Shown: piece by piece, positions 51,301 to 53,544 of the stretch
Numbering within the stretch: the first letter of the stretch is position 1
How the letters are laid out: the number at the start of each line of letters is the position of its first letter
DNA from: Cordylochernes scorpioides
Taxonomy: Eukaryota > Arthropoda > Arachnida > Pseudoscorpiones > Chernetidae
NCBI GenBank assembly: GCA_030710605.1
Contig: CP092863.1
Span: 118,818,164-118,882,163, forward strand
Length of the DNA stretch: 64,000 bases
Direction: 5' to 3'
Position numbers and translations under genes: made by a program
Notes under the pieces: model-generated
What the model saw: only the letters and a program-made list of their open reading frames with translations
Told to the model about the DNA's origin: nothing
Databases searched by the model: none

Positions 51301-53391
51301 CTGGTAATTTTAACACTGAAAACTGTCCTTTGTAGAGAGGTGTCCTCTCATGGAGGTTCTACTGTATCTTAATTTGATAAGTAGGACTAATAATACACTC
51401 GTGGAAGGTGTTGTTGTTCTTGGGGCTGTTCCCTCAACAACACTGAGGGCTCAGCACCTTCATTGATGACAACATACTGAGATAAGAAAGAAGAAGAGGT
51501 GTCGCTGTTGCATTGGTTCCCTCCGTAGTAGGACATGTTCTCACCATTGGAATACACACTCATGGATAAAACTTAAGTGGAAAGTCTTTTATGTCACCTA
51601 TTTTTTTTTTAAAGAGACAGAGGCAATTTTGTTCACACTAACTGTTTTAATTCAACACCCACCATTTATTTTCAAATTCCAATAAGGTTATTTTCTTTAT
51701 GATAAAGCATAATTTGGATTATAGATTATAGCTACATGGAAATAAGACCTAATCCAAATACACTAGTAATTTATTTGGATCAGGTCTTATTTCCCTGTAG
51801 CAATTTTCTTTAATTCAACTTAGAAATTTTTATGATTTCTTGGGAGTTGCTTAATTAAAGAAGTTAGATTGTATCAATAAAATTATTATTTTTTAATATT
51901 GCAACATAATATTTTTTTATATCCACATATAGAATTGGTATTTATTCCAAATAAATGGTACAAGACATCAGCAAATTTGAGTTGCACAATCAGAAGATGT
52001 ATTTTTCTTCAAGTCTTAATAAGATCCTAACAGGATTCACACAAACACACATTTTTTTTTTTGCTTATTCCTAGTACACGTGGTACAGGCCATGATAATC
52101 ATGGTAGGTAGAAGTTGATGACTACTTATACTGTAAGTGCACCACATGTCTACACTTGTGAAAAGCACACACACACTGGGAGAGAACCAACTGAATCTCT
52201 ATCAAGTAGGTAAATGAAAAACTGCATCATCGCTCAATCCCTTTCATCTAATCCCCCTGAGACCAGGAAATCTACCACCCAACTAGACGAAAGAGACCTC
52301 CTCCGTACCATCAAGACCCAATACCTACAGGAATGGAAATCTAATGCTGCACATGACTGGTACAGAGCAGGAGGTGACAAGCATCAATTCTGTCCTCCCA
52401 AGAGAACAGCAGTATTTAATTTACTGTAGTCTGGTCATCTACAGACAATGACAGAATGGTTGCAAGGTTTCCCACACTATGTACTAAGTGTCAACCCCAA
52501 ACCACATCTGATCTCATAAAAGAAAATAAGACCTAAACCAAATAATTTATTAGTGTGTGACGTTTCGGCAACAACATTGTCACCATCATCAGACAAAAGA
52601 ATAAAAACCAAATAAAAATGTCATTTTTATTCATTTGTCTGATGATGGTGACAATGTTGTTGCTGAAACGTCACATACTAATAAATTATTTGGATTAGGT
52701 CTTATTTTCTTGTATTATAATCTATAATCCAAATTGTGAAATGGAATTCGTGTAATCTTTACACAAGGGGATAAGAAACAACAACAACAACAACAGAACA
52801 GACCATCTCAAGCCATTGAAGATAGAAAATAATAACAAAATCTACCCCACTTGCCCAAAATGTAGCTTGTCACCTGCAGCTCCAGAACACATTTTGGCTT
52901 GCATTAGATGCACTAAACAGGACCTTTGGGAGAGGCCGCTGCTCATCATAAAACAGCTCGAGGAGCATGAACTCATGGAATTTGTGTAATCTTTACACAA
53001 GGGGATAAGAAACAACAACAACATAATCCAAATTGTGCTTTATCACATCTGATCTCAAATCATATTGACTGTGTCATTGTCTGATGATGGTAACAACGCT
53101 GTTACTGAAACATCACACACATACTATTTATTTTGATTTGGTCTTATTACCTTGTTACATGTCTACACTCAGTTCTCTGGGCTACTTACACTTGTCGACG
53201 AAGGAAGAAATGAGTTTGTTGTCCTTCCTGAGGGACTCCTTGTTGAGTTCATCGTAGAGAGCACAGAGGGCATCCAGCAGGCTGTCTCTGCTCACCTGCT
53301 GGAGGTTGAGAGAAGTCCCCCCGGACTTCCCCAGAATCAGTTGGTTGAGACGGACCTGCCTGCCCGGGATGGACTGGGAAATGTCCGCCAT
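6267..53391 (-). CDS. CIT: Citron Rho-interacting kinase gene, 25 exons placed, 3' end missing
   Basis: Join (minus strand, 5' to 3'): 53391-53190, 51156-50981, 50403-50156, 50106-50013, 49806-49597, 46391-46238, 44497-44323, 43054-42859, 42793-42666, 39553-39454, 39153-39097, 36982-36776, 36045-35929, 33307-33104, 26892-26780, 22830-22716, 22153-21905, 20475-20422, 19999-19916, 18199-17973, 16713-16630, 15685-15069, 12521-12336, 11857-11647, 6328-6267. All junctions are GT-AG and in phase; the total is 4270 bases, about 1423 residues. Citron is a Rho-effector kinase and midbody scaffold in cytokinesis. Order seen: AGC kinase, C-tail, coiled coil, C1, start of PH. Human citron is about 2027 residues, with PH completed and a CNH domain; those parts are beyond the gap. 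Introns are 50 bases to about 6.2 kb and packed with repeats. Identity is strong from the kinase, the KLIDFLQ motif and the C1 zinc ligands. Confidence 0.93.
6471..6640. mobile_element. Palindromic mariner-end element
   Basis: gtagaacaacattagaaaatatcc... is mirrored by ...ggatattttcaaatgtcattctac. The two inverted ends (~45 bp) enclose about 75 bases. It abuts the degraded mariner and probably reflects its terminal repeat. Confidence 0.55.
6600..7560 (-). pseudogene. Degraded mariner transposase
   Basis: Broken frames on the minus strand match Tc1/mariner transposase: [55 protein letters not shown]. Stops and frameshifts are many, so it is dead. It lies in the intron between citron exons 24 and 25, in the same orientation as the gene. 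Confidence 0.85.
7735..10596. repeat. 84-bp tandem array (~34 units) in the PH intron
   Basis: Unit begins gagtcctgtcagcactacat and ends gacagacttcacag. Units vary at a few fixed sites (agacc/agagc, tgctgt/cgctct). 84 is a multiple of 3, so one frame stays open as 28-residue repeats for long stretches; TGA variants (8057, 9654) and a one-base insertion near 8910 break it. Not treated as coding. Confidence 0.92.
10695..10875 (-). repeat. LINE L1-tail fragment
   Basis: Diverged copy of the L1 tail: gttgttgtttcttatc, then tgcaaatattatataaatgcc, ending at tgttctggagctgcagg. Truncated. Confidence 0.6.
10885..11255. mobile_element. MITE family D copies (palindromic, ggtaataag...ccaaattgt)
   Basis: One or two diverged copies with the acaaggtaataag end, a tgttaccatc core and the mirrored half ending gtcttattaccttgta. 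Confidence 0.6.
11343..11610 (-). mobile_element. SINE-A (tRNA-derived)
   Basis: Full-length copy, tRNA-like head at the right end (minus strand). See 56598-56905 for the best-preserved head. Confidence 0.75.
11647..11857 (-). CDS. CIT: Citron exon 24, second half of C1 and start of PH, residues 1333-1402
   Basis: Acceptor tgtgtccag. Completes C1 with CGLVCHPKC and C in ADTC; all C1 zinc ligands are present. After a Ser-rich linker, SGWLKIL (W about 1398) begins the PH domain, as in human EGWMKV. Donor GTGAGT, phase 2. Confidence 0.9.
11935..12290. mobile_element. Two MITE family D copies
   Basis: 11935-12150 is a full palindrome (aaggtaataagacc ... gtcttattacc ... ccaaattgtgccttat); 12180-12290 is a second partial copy. 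They fill most of the intron between exons 23 and 24. Confidence 0.7.
12336..12521 (-). CDS. CIT: Citron exon 23, first half of the C1 domain, residues 1271-1332
   Basis: A Ser/Thr/Pro-rich linker is followed by HSIPHRF (human HNIPHRF) and the first zinc ligands of a C1 domain: H-x12-C-x2-C then C in STKC. The donor is GTACAC at 12335; using it gives C-R-E-C across the junction, the required C-x2-C. The alternative GTGGTA three bases earlier would break the spacing. Confidence 0.9.
12590..13100. repeat. MITE with SINE-A fragment nested in it
   Basis: A cagtaaaaccacgttaaa-type left end (12590) and ggggttcgctatagaggggttttactg right end (13066-13097) bracket a headless SINE-A piece (12781-12960) and an L1 tail scrap (13000-13035). 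Confidence 0.55.
13146..13455 (+). mobile_element. SINE-B copy
   Basis: Begins with the tttgccggttccaagccctgatg head and includes gggttcagctggcccggctgatag. Truncated near its L2-like tail. Confidence 0.65.
13682..14330 (-). repeat. Tandem array of a LINE 3' end, 98-bp unit (~6 units)
   Basis: Units are exactly 98 bp apart. On the minus strand each encodes the last residues of a non-LTR ORF2 ending [20 protein letters not shown], then a 3'UTR with an (AAC)n-type tail. The right end runs on into a longer ORF2 piece ([19 protein letters not shown]) up to about 14430. Confidence 0.8.
14425..14672. mobile_element. Pogo-like MITE family C copies
   Basis: 14505-14672 starts tacagttgaaccttcc and ends ggaggttctattg, with paired ggacac/gtcctt segments inside. 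14425-14500 is a half copy. TA-flanked CAGT ends fit pogo/Tigger-like elements. Confidence 0.65.
14741..15036 (-). mobile_element. SINE-A (tRNA-derived)
   Basis: Full copy, head at right, ending only about 30 bases from the exon 22 donor. Confidence 0.75.
15069..15685 (-). CDS. CIT: Citron exon 22, large coiled-coil exon with KLIDFLQ motif, residues 1065-1270
   Basis: 617 bases, the largest exon. Acceptor tacccag, donor GTAGGT (phase 1). Mostly Leu/Gln/Glu heptads. Residues about 1211-1217 read KLIDFLQ, identical to the motif in human citron just before its C-terminal coiled-coil end. It is followed by a Gly-rich insert and a last basic helix ([11 protein letters not shown]). Confidence 0.92.
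15741..16160. mobile_element. Family E transposon with ~80-bp inverted ends
   Basis: The left end ataaaataaaaggattt...ctactgtccttactgcg is mirrored at the right end by cgcagtaaggacagtag...aatccttttattttat. A 12-bp direct repeat agatattgatat flanks it (15729-15740 and 16161-16172). Other copies: 32440-32820, 37380-37690, 55690-55870. Confidence 0.72.
16630..16713 (-). CDS. CIT: Citron exon 21, coiled coil, residues 1037-1064
   Basis: Acceptor ggtcccag, donor GTGAGT. Encodes [20 protein letters not shown]; both edge codons (Arg, Lys) are split and fit their neighbours. Confidence 0.85.
16765..16985 (+). repeat. LINE L2 ORF2 fragment
   Basis: Matches the L2 segment at 52165-52515 (CTGCACATGACTGG..., ...tctggtcatctatgga) and runs to catccattgatgaact. 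Truncated. Confidence 0.6.
17037..17325 (+). repeat. LINE L1 3' end
   Basis: Open frame for the ORF2 C-terminus: [14 protein letters not shown], then C-x2-C (CLKC), the PEHILSC motif and the end [13 protein letters not shown]. It is followed by the ctttacacaaggggataagaaacaac tail. An inverted copy lies at 17577-17865. Confidence 0.75.
17481..17546 (-). pseudogene. Duplicated 3' part of citron exon 20
   Basis: About 66 bases encode [21 protein letters not shown] followed by an intact GTAGAC donor, as in exon 20 but with several substitutions. The flanks are also duplicated (17395-17480 resembles 17880-17972). There is no acceptor in the right place, so it is probably a decoy or dead partial exon. 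Confidence 0.7.
17577..17865 (-). repeat. LINE L1 3' end (inverted copy)
   Basis: Mirror orientation of 17037-17325, inserted between the duplicated partial exon and the real exon 20. Confidence 0.72.
17973..18199 (-). CDS. CIT: Citron exon 20, coiled coil, residues 962-1036
   Basis: Acceptor gtccaccag, donor GTAGAC (phase 2). Encodes [20 protein letters not shown] through [16 protein letters not shown] diverged copy of its last ~66 bases with the donor lies in the next intron at 17481-17546. Confidence 0.88.
18227..18665. repeat. L1 tail scrap and MITE family D copies
   Basis: 18227-18292 is an L1 tail (plus). 18340-18480 and 18483-18664 are palindromic D elements with ggtaacagcgttgttacc cores. 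Confidence 0.65.
18735..19175. mobile_element. Pogo-like MITE family C copies
   Basis: Two copies: 18735-18900 (diverged) and 18997-19175, the latter starting acagtagaacctccc and continuing to gtcctctagcaggagtgtcc. Confidence 0.62.
19463..19865. mobile_element. MITE family C with a Tigger-like element nested inside
   Basis: The outer element runs from tacagtagaacctccctg to gggaggttctactgta. Inside, 19551-19793 has ends cacccatacctcgctttgcgtcg and cgacgcaaagcgaggtattggtg, a Tigger/pogo-type terminal repeat. Confidence 0.72.
19916..19999 (-). CDS. CIT: Citron exon 19, coiled coil, residues 934-961
   Basis: The coding frame is clear ([20 protein letters not shown]) and the donor is GTAGAT. The acceptor is less certain: an AG just before GTGGTATGG (start 19999) keeps phase 0 after exon 18, while the more pyrimidine-rich ttcactag seven bases upstream would break the frame. 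I chose 19999 for phase. Confidence 0.75.
20077..20370 (-). mobile_element. SINE-A (tRNA-derived)
   Basis: Diverged full-length copy close to exon 18, followed by a Tc1-like end (ttaagttttgtccatgagt-like) at 20380-20403. Confidence 0.65.
20422..20475 (-). CDS. CIT: Citron exon 18, 54-base coiled-coil exon, residues 916-933
   Basis: Small symmetric exon between tttccag and GTAAGA, encoding [18 protein letters not shown]. In frame with both neighbours; skippable without a frameshift. Confidence 0.8.
20541..20850 (-). mobile_element. SINE-A (tRNA-derived), diverged
   Basis: Matches along its length, with many substitutions and a decayed tRNA-like head. Confidence 0.65.
20920..21270 (-). mobile_element. 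SINE-B copy
   Basis: Tail (aatcatattagggtgtcaagcttg) at left, head (tcatccgggcttgggactggcaaa) at right. Confidence 0.7.
21613..21793. mobile_element. Pogo-like MITE family C
   Basis: Starts atacagtagaacctccatgag and ends gttgttctactgtaa. Confidence 0.68.
21905..22153 (-). CDS. CIT: Citron exon 17, coiled coil, residues 833-915
   Basis: 249 bases, phase 0 at both ends, acceptor gtgtgcag, donor GTAAGG. Long unbroken heptads ([13 protein letters not shown]... then [18 protein letters not shown]). Confidence 0.88.
22325..22493. mobile_element. MITE with ~25-bp inverted ends (family I)
   Basis: atacagttaaacctgtctatagc at left mirrored by gctatagacaggtttaactgtat at right. A different sequence from family C but with similar ends. 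Confidence 0.72.
22716..22830 (-). CDS. CIT: Citron exon 16, coiled coil, residues 794-832
   Basis: Acceptor ttgtacag, donor GTAAGT. A Pro-rich start ([12 protein letters not shown]) is followed by heptads ([17 protein letters not shown]). Completes the Asn codon begun in exon 15. The young LTR element sits in the intron between exons 15 and 16. Confidence 0.85.
22880..23165. mobile_element. MITE family D, full palindrome
   Basis: aaggcacaatttggattata...ggtaacagcgttgttacc...tcttcagacaaaagtac, then the mirror image ending gtcttattaccttgtg. Followed by a part copy. Confidence 0.75.
23172..23500. mobile_element. MITE family C copy followed by a family D copy
   Basis: 23172-23352 runs from acagtagaaccaccataag to taggttctactgta; 23355-23500 is a D element with the tgttaccatcttcagac core. 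Confidence 0.68.
23876..24217 (+). repeat. 5' LTR
   Basis: 342 bp, TG...TCA. Contains two near-copies of a ~40-bp AT-rich segment (ttgttcatttgtttta) at its start. Confidence 0.93.
24218..24235 (+). promoter_or_regulatory. Primer-binding site candidate
   Basis: ACTGGCGACGAGG directly after the 5' LTR, the expected place for a tRNA 3'-end complement. I do not name the tRNA. Confidence 0.6.
24267..25847 (+). CDS. Gag-protease ORF fused in frame to an integrase C-terminal tail
   Basis: 526 codons from the first ATG (a second ATG at 24294 starts 9 codons later and looks more Gag-like). Order: mag-type Gag capsid domain (about 15-190); two zinc knuckles (C-x2-C-x4-H-x4-C near 200-215, and a second CRVCGRVGH near 220-235); aspartic protease with active site DTGA (about 297-300) and the LLGRDFL flap-side motif (about 368); a stub like the start of reverse transcriptase (GCIKG-type region, here KGIKCHL); then directly an integrase C-terminal SH3-like tail (about 433-480) and a charged end. 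RT catalytic motifs, RNase H and the integrase DDE core are absent. The reading frame is open across the junction. Product would be a Gag-protease polyprotein. Confidence 0.88.
   Translation: MKRNYTFKKMSSSMFERFDENLENVENYIYRLKQFMLISKTKEDFKTPFLISCIGPKYFGILRNLVFPEEVDQVPFDKLCRILLKHFNPKINIIYERFVFQKMDQKSGETISKYIIRLKEQAQRCNFGDVLQESLRDRFVAGIIDTPTQKKLLQEEGLTFEGALDIALSAESADNDLHNLKRSEDAHLSPQHLHAINNPCKHCGKTNHLHYNCFFKSANCRVCGRVGHISTICYKKDSSARKLPRNPKNTFNKFKKHVNDNNPSGSQNNLSLNNINLHPPLIETVYVNDIKLLAEIDTGAAITTLTKYLYFKYFKNVKLNKCNTVLTGYRGSKIPILGKAKFDIKLRNVSRTIEILITNLNCTKFLLGRDFLNLFNISFNYLHKLDSFSIDSLLNDYGSIFECKSDPIKGIKCHLDVKASKFNSQYVNSKFKVDETVKFRWITNGHPSWYTGKIIKILGRNVYLIKQGDSIKKVHQNYIRKMLPGKSHPTIMNEAERVPTPISEEKSITTPRYPQRERRCPQRYGE
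25868..25886 (+). promoter_or_regulatory. Polypurine tract
   Basis: The purine run ending aagaaggggGaat immediately precedes the 3' LTR, as expected for plus-strand priming. Confidence 0.7.
25887..26228 (+). repeat. 3' LTR
   Basis: 342 bp, same as the 5' LTR except one base near the end (ACA instead of TCA). Confidence 0.93.
26282..26705 (+). mobile_element. Two SINE-A fragments, the first with an inserted hairpin
   Basis: 26282-26588 is a headless SINE-A copy broken by a ~110-bp insertion (26391-26500). 26596-26705 is a second, shorter copy. Confidence 0.65.
26394..26464. repeat. Perfect 32-bp inverted repeat (hairpin)
   Basis: Arms 26394-26425 and 26433-26464 are exact reverse complements with a 7-base loop. 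The insertion it belongs to is flanked by an 11-bp direct repeat atctatagaca (26380-26390 and 26501-26511). Confidence 0.85.
26780..26892 (-). CDS. CIT: Citron exon 15, non-coiled linker with KEN motif, residues 757-793
   Basis: Acceptor tttgcag; donor GTAAGA splits an Asn codon. After one heptad ([13 protein letters not shown]) the sequence turns Pro/Ser/Lys-rich and contains KENKVP (about 779-784), which fits a KEN-box degron. It breaks the coiled coil. Confidence 0.82.
26985..27311. mobile_element. MITE family C interrupted by an L2 LINE fragment
   Basis: The MITE starts atacagtagaactacctccctg. A minus-strand L2 3' end (27003-27170) is inserted with a 12-bp target duplication actacctccctg (26991-27002 and 27171-27182). 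Confidence 0.78.
27350..27965. mobile_element. MITE family C and relatives
   Basis: 27350-27490 is a related element (acagtaaaacctccctt...); 27578-27742 is a full C element (acagtagaacctcc ... ggaggttctactgta); 27885-27962 is a half copy. Confidence 0.62.
28035..28440 (-). pseudogene. RTE-type LINE reverse transcriptase fragment
   Basis: On the minus strand [20 protein letters not shown], then [15 protein letters not shown]: the post-catalytic part of RTE/CR1-like reverse transcriptases. Stops follow, so it is dead. Confidence 0.72.
28440..28910 (+). mobile_element. SINE-K with an L1-like tail
   Basis: Body includes cagatatgaaggccagctg and tcatgttagagtcggcagc. It ends in the L1 tail (ctcgaggagtatgaactcatgga ... 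ctttacacaaggggataag). Related copies: 2100-2530, 45180-45600, 33520-33640. Confidence 0.65.
28960..29480 (-). repeat. L2 and L3 LINE tail fragments
   Basis: 28960-29060 is an L2 tail. 29290-29480 matches the L3 3' end seen whole at 60440-60745 (agtctaaattagacaagatcttgg). Confidence 0.55.
29497..30010 (+). repeat. Interspersed repeat family G
   Basis: Starts gccgaatgacccgggcaacgc and ends in caaacaaacatacaaacattc before a tatata run. A truncated copy is at 55136-55275. No ORF; I do not recognise the class. Confidence 0.6.
30430..30560 (-). repeat. SINE-A fragment
   Basis: Tail half only, with a TA microsatellite inside. Confidence 0.55.
30878..31430 (-). repeat. Second tandem array of the LINE 3' end (units ~75-95 bp)
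   Basis: Same unit as 13682-14330 without the CAGCAG expansion; about 6-7 units, the length varying with the number of GTT triplets. Confidence 0.78.
31431..32160. other. AT-rich intron DNA
   Basis: No gene or clear repeat family; homopolymer runs and TA tracts. A short catcttcttattgtgcaactaaaag piece recurs near 57535. Confidence 0.5.
32175..32410 (-). repeat. L2 tail fragment joined to a SINE-A head fragment
   Basis: 32175-32335 is the L2 3' end (minus). 32336-32410 is the tRNA-like head side of SINE-A. Confidence 0.55.
32440..32835. mobile_element. Family E transposon copy
   Basis: Internal sequence matches 15770-16160 (gcggtctggtagattaaattgg, ttcaccactgatgaaccaagcc). The inverted ends are partly decayed. 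Confidence 0.65.
32865..33003. mobile_element. MITE family D copy
   Basis: Short palindrome with tacaagaaaataagacc ends and a tttcggtaacaatgctgttgctg centre; reaches to within about 100 bases of exon 14. Confidence 0.62.
33104..33307 (-). CDS. CIT: Citron exon 14, coiled coil, residues 689-756
   Basis: Acceptor gagtgcag, donor GTAAGT, 204 bases, phase 0. A typical coiled-coil exon ([15 protein letters not shown]) ending [15 protein letters not shown]. The following intron (about 6.2 kb) is the longest placed. Confidence 0.86.
33392..33645. repeat. MITE D half copy plus SINE-K/L1 tail
   Basis: 33392-33512 is a D element half. 33520-33645 is the end of SINE-K with the L1-type tail. Confidence 0.55.
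33697..34010 (-). mobile_element. SINE-A (tRNA-derived)
   Basis: Full-length copy, head at right. Confidence 0.75.
34157..34629 (+). repeat. Possible solo LTR
   Basis: Begins TGTG and ends CTACA, with a TATA-like gcataaaaggc about 110 bases in and AATAAAGC near the end, like an LTR. I see no clear target duplication and no internal element. Unsure. Confidence 0.35.
34765..35080. repeat. MITE D copies and L1 tail
   Basis: 34765-34880 and 34908-34985 are D pieces; 34985-35078 is an L1 tail (plus). Confidence 0.55.
35155..35850 (+). mobile_element. SINE-B copies
   Basis: 35155-35265 is a 5' piece. 35525-35850 is a nearly full copy ending in the L2-like tail gataccctaatatgattgagtgg, just before exon 13. 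Confidence 0.68.
35929..36045 (-). CDS. CIT: Citron exon 13, coiled coil, residues 650-688
   Basis: Acceptor ggtgcag, donor GTAATT, 117 bases, phase 0. Starts with an acidic patch ([16 protein letters not shown]) and ends KSQLEDTIM. Confidence 0.85.
36072..36310 (-). repeat. SINE-A copy lacking part of its head
   Basis: catgataatcatggtgggtag through gttcccaatgcgggaatt; the tRNA-like A-box side is lost. Confidence 0.62.
36367..36683. mobile_element. MITE family C with internal triplication
   Basis: Starts acagtagaacctcccttta. The tttcattatcaaaattacc segment occurs three times, then the element ends gtagttctactgta. Shows how C elements begin to expand in tandem. Confidence 0.65.
36776..36982 (-). 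CDS. CIT: Citron exon 12, coiled coil, residues 581-649
   Basis: Acceptor ttggcag, donor GTACAC, 207 bases, phase 0 at both ends. Heptads such as [21 protein letters not shown] are followed by a Ser-rich end ([10 protein letters not shown]). Confidence 0.87.
37050..37335 (-). mobile_element. SINE-B copy
   Basis: Same family as 35525-35850, opposite orientation. Confidence 0.65.
37377..37690 (-). mobile_element. Family E transposon copy, one end missing
   Basis: ctactgtccttactgcaatg end and the internal ggagggcttggctcatcag region are present. Confidence 0.65.
37711..38017 (-). mobile_element. SINE-A (tRNA-derived)
   Basis: Full-length copy, head at right. Confidence 0.73.
38042..38790. repeat. 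Mosaic of SINE-A, Tc1-like and L1 fragments
   Basis: 38042-38140 SINE-A piece; 38190-38290 Tc1-like end (catggacaaaacttatggaag); 38318-38490 L1 3' end (minus); 38485-38645 and 38646-38785 SINE-A pieces in opposite orientations. Confidence 0.58.
38815..38914. other. Assembly gap of exactly 100 N
   Basis: Lies in the intron between citron exons 11 and 12. The left flank is a SINE-A fragment and the right flank resembles a LINE L1 tail. Exon phases on both sides agree, so no coding sequence need be missing. Confidence 0.95.
39097..39153 (-). CDS. CIT: Citron exon 11, 57-base coiled-coil exon, residues 562-580
   Basis: Small in-frame exon flanked by attggcag and GTATGG. Encodes [19 protein letters not shown]. 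Both flanking exons are phase 0, so it could be skipped without a frameshift. A 100-N gap lies in the next intron (38815-38914). Confidence 0.8.
39454..39553 (-). CDS. CIT: Citron exon 10, coiled coil, residues 528-561
   Basis: Acceptor tttgcccag, donor GTCTGT. Frame set by the split Lys codon; it encodes [15 protein letters not shown] and continues to ELQDKLDQ, phase 0. Confidence 0.84.
39612..39835 (-). mobile_element. SINE-A (tRNA-derived), shortened
   Basis: Internal deletion in the body; B-box region (cgggattcaatcctgg) still visible. Confidence 0.65.
39836..40130. mobile_element. MITE family D copies
   Basis: 39836-39925 and 39990-40125 are two halves with diverged centres. Confidence 0.55.
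40363..40674 (-). mobile_element. SINE-A (tRNA-derived)
   Basis: Full-length copy, head at right. Confidence 0.74.
40745..41270. mobile_element. MITE family C copies
   Basis: 40745-40850 half, 40903-41072 full, and 41110 onward a third copy whose right end grades into the tandem array. Confidence 0.62.
41265..42645. repeat. Higher-order tandem array, 35-bp and 50-bp units
   Basis: Base unit gagaggtgtcctcttatgga...gttctactgta (35 bp) and a longer unit with the extra agcggagtgtcttcata (50 bp). They combine as 35+35+50 = 120-bp repeats over several copies and 35+35 = 70-bp repeats over others. The unit is the right end of a family C MITE. It ends about 20 bases before the exon 9 donor. Confidence 0.88.
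42666..42793 (-). CDS. CIT: Citron exon 9, coiled coil, residues 486-527
   Basis: A 65-base intron separates it from exon 8. Encodes a charged heptad stretch ([16 protein letters not shown]). The donor GTAAGT splits the last Lys codon, which exon 10 restores. A 1.35-kb higher-order array starts about 50 bases into the next intron. Confidence 0.87.
42859..43054 (-). CDS. CIT: Citron exon 8, linker and start of coiled coil, residues 420-485
   Basis: Begins with G completing AGG; a Ser/Arg-rich linker is followed by Leu/Gln/Glu heptads ([19 protein letters not shown]). Donor GTAGGA, phase 0. The acceptor lies just beyond the edge of the duplicated block, which starts at 43071. Confidence 0.88.
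43580..44318. repeat. Degenerate ~110-bp tandem array next to exon 7
   Basis: About six or seven diverged units, each with acaaggcggggcttaaag and a gaggtgtcac segment. The last gggtgtcacc is the exon 7 donor itself read on the plus strand. Confidence 0.76.
44323..44497 (-). CDS. CIT: Citron exon 7, AGC kinase C-tail with hydrophobic motif, residues 362-419
   Basis: Acceptor ttacag, donor GTGACA. Encodes the PPYVPILK start of the C-tail, the acidic [10 protein letters not shown] stretch and the hydrophobic motif FIGFTF (405-410), in the same place as human FVGFSY. A degenerate tandem array begins right at its donor. Confidence 0.92.
44632..44985 (+). mobile_element. SINE-B copy
   Basis: Head actccgcctttgccagtccc, then gttcagctggcccggctgatag, and a tail ending gagtggagataagaaagaag. 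Confidence 0.72.
45762..46037 (+). mobile_element. SINE-A (tRNA-derived)
   Basis: Head first: gggggtcggtggaaggctgg (A-box side), B box gggttcgattcccgc; body to ccaccatgattatcatga. Confidence 0.78.
46238..46391 (-). CDS. CIT: Citron exon 6, end of kinase C-lobe, residues 311-361
   Basis: Acceptor ccccag, donor GTGAGT, 154 bases. Encodes the last kinase helices and ends [14 protein letters not shown], matching human HPFFSKIDWNNIRN. The duplicate at 3158-3312 has one extra base and is out of frame. Confidence 0.92.
47698..49575. repeat. MITE-C derived 74-bp array, long allele (19 units)
   Basis: First ggacactttggct at 48188, last at 49518-49519; 18 intervals of 74 bp with one of 73. Units alternate ctctgcacc/ctttgcacc and gagatg/gagagg in patterned runs, showing recent copying of multi-unit blocks. 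Confidence 0.9.
49597..49806 (-). CDS. CIT: Citron exon 5, activation segment and APE, residues 241-310
   Basis: 210 bases, phase 0 at both ends. Encodes [12 protein letters not shown] (APE about 254-256) and DWWS (276-279), conserved in AGC kinases. The donor GTAAAC lies only about 20 bases from a 74-bp tandem array that fills the start of the next intron. Confidence 0.94.
50013..50106 (-). CDS. CIT: Citron exon 4, catalytic loop and DFG, residues 209-240
   Basis: Acceptor ttgcag and donor GTAAGT, only about 50 bases after exon 3. Carries HRD (D210), K212, N215 and DFG (D228), so the kinase looks catalytically competent. The DFGSASK stretch is typical of citron (human DFGSAAK). Ends after the ATG codon, phase 0. 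Confidence 0.94.
50156..50403 (-). CDS. CIT: Citron exon 3, kinase alphaC to HRD, residues 127-208
   Basis: Acceptor gtgcag, donor GTGAAG. Encodes the alphaC glutamates (FFAEERD), the hinge ([14 protein letters not shown]) and the run into the catalytic loop (MGYVH; H208). The Arg of HRD is split over the junction and restored by exon 4. In the 1-6166 copy this exon is cut by the gap. Confidence 0.93.
50570..50928 (+). mobile_element. SINE-B copy
   Basis: Full copy between exons 2 and 3, with the L2-like tail. Confidence 0.72.
50981..51156 (-). CDS. CIT: Citron exon 2, kinase N-lobe with glycine-rich loop, residues 68-126
   Basis: The acceptor is in a CA-rich tract (gtgtggcag) and the donor is GTAAGA. 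It encodes the ATP-binding loop GQGHFGEV (about 92-99) and the catalytic lysine in FAMKVL (K114). The loop resembles human citron GCGHFAEV. Ends in phase 0. There is no second copy of this exon in the window: the 1-6166 duplicate ends inside exon 3. Confidence 0.92.
51203..51366. mobile_element. Pogo-like MITE family C
   Basis: tacagtagaacctccctgtaa to ggaggttctactgta; about 47 bases from exon 2. One of the cleanest copies. Confidence 0.75.
51550..51800. mobile_element. Tc1-like end and MITE D copy
   Basis: 51550-51660 has acactcatggataaaacttaag; 51700-51800 is a short D palindrome around cactagtaatttatt. Confidence 0.55.
52050..52165 (-). repeat. SINE-A fragment
   Basis: Tail half, broken near the cacatgtctacac site. 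Confidence 0.55.
52166..52515 (+). repeat. LINE L2 ORF2 fragment
   Basis: Encodes [20 protein letters not shown] and, after a stop, [20 protein letters not shown], the region before the ORF2 C-terminus. Dead. Confidence 0.68.
52517..52738. mobile_element. MITE family D, full palindrome
   Basis: aaagaaaataagacctaaacc ... cggcaacaacattgtcacc, then the mirror ending gtcttattttcttgta. Confidence 0.72.
52742..53155. repeat. LINE L1 3' end and MITE D half
   Basis: 52795-53025 encodes the L1 end [24 protein letters not shown] and EEHELMEFV, with the tail. 53075-53155 is a D half next to exon 1. Confidence 0.66.
53190..53391 (-). CDS. CIT: Citron exon 1 (first coding exon), residues 1-67
   Basis: Begins at an ATG in good context (G at -3, G at +4) and ends at a GTAAGT donor, phase 1. 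It encodes the short citron-type segment before the kinase, including a stretch like [15 protein letters not shown] that matches the conserved pre-kinase region of citron. An AG five bases before the ATG (RC reads tttgtag/gtgaa) suggests a spliced 5'UTR, with the promoter further upstream. The split codon with exon 2 gives Tyr, as in human citron (the KYS region). Confidence 0.88.
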
Positions 53392-53544
53392 TTCACCTAC
53401 AAACCCAACGTCAGCTTGGTGTTAGCAGCACCCATACCTTGTACAGTCTAGGTAAACTGGGGTTGAGATGGGAATGCTAAAAACTGCACAATTGGAGTGA
53501 CAGATTCACTAGGTAACAAGAGATCTAATCTAAAAATAAAATCT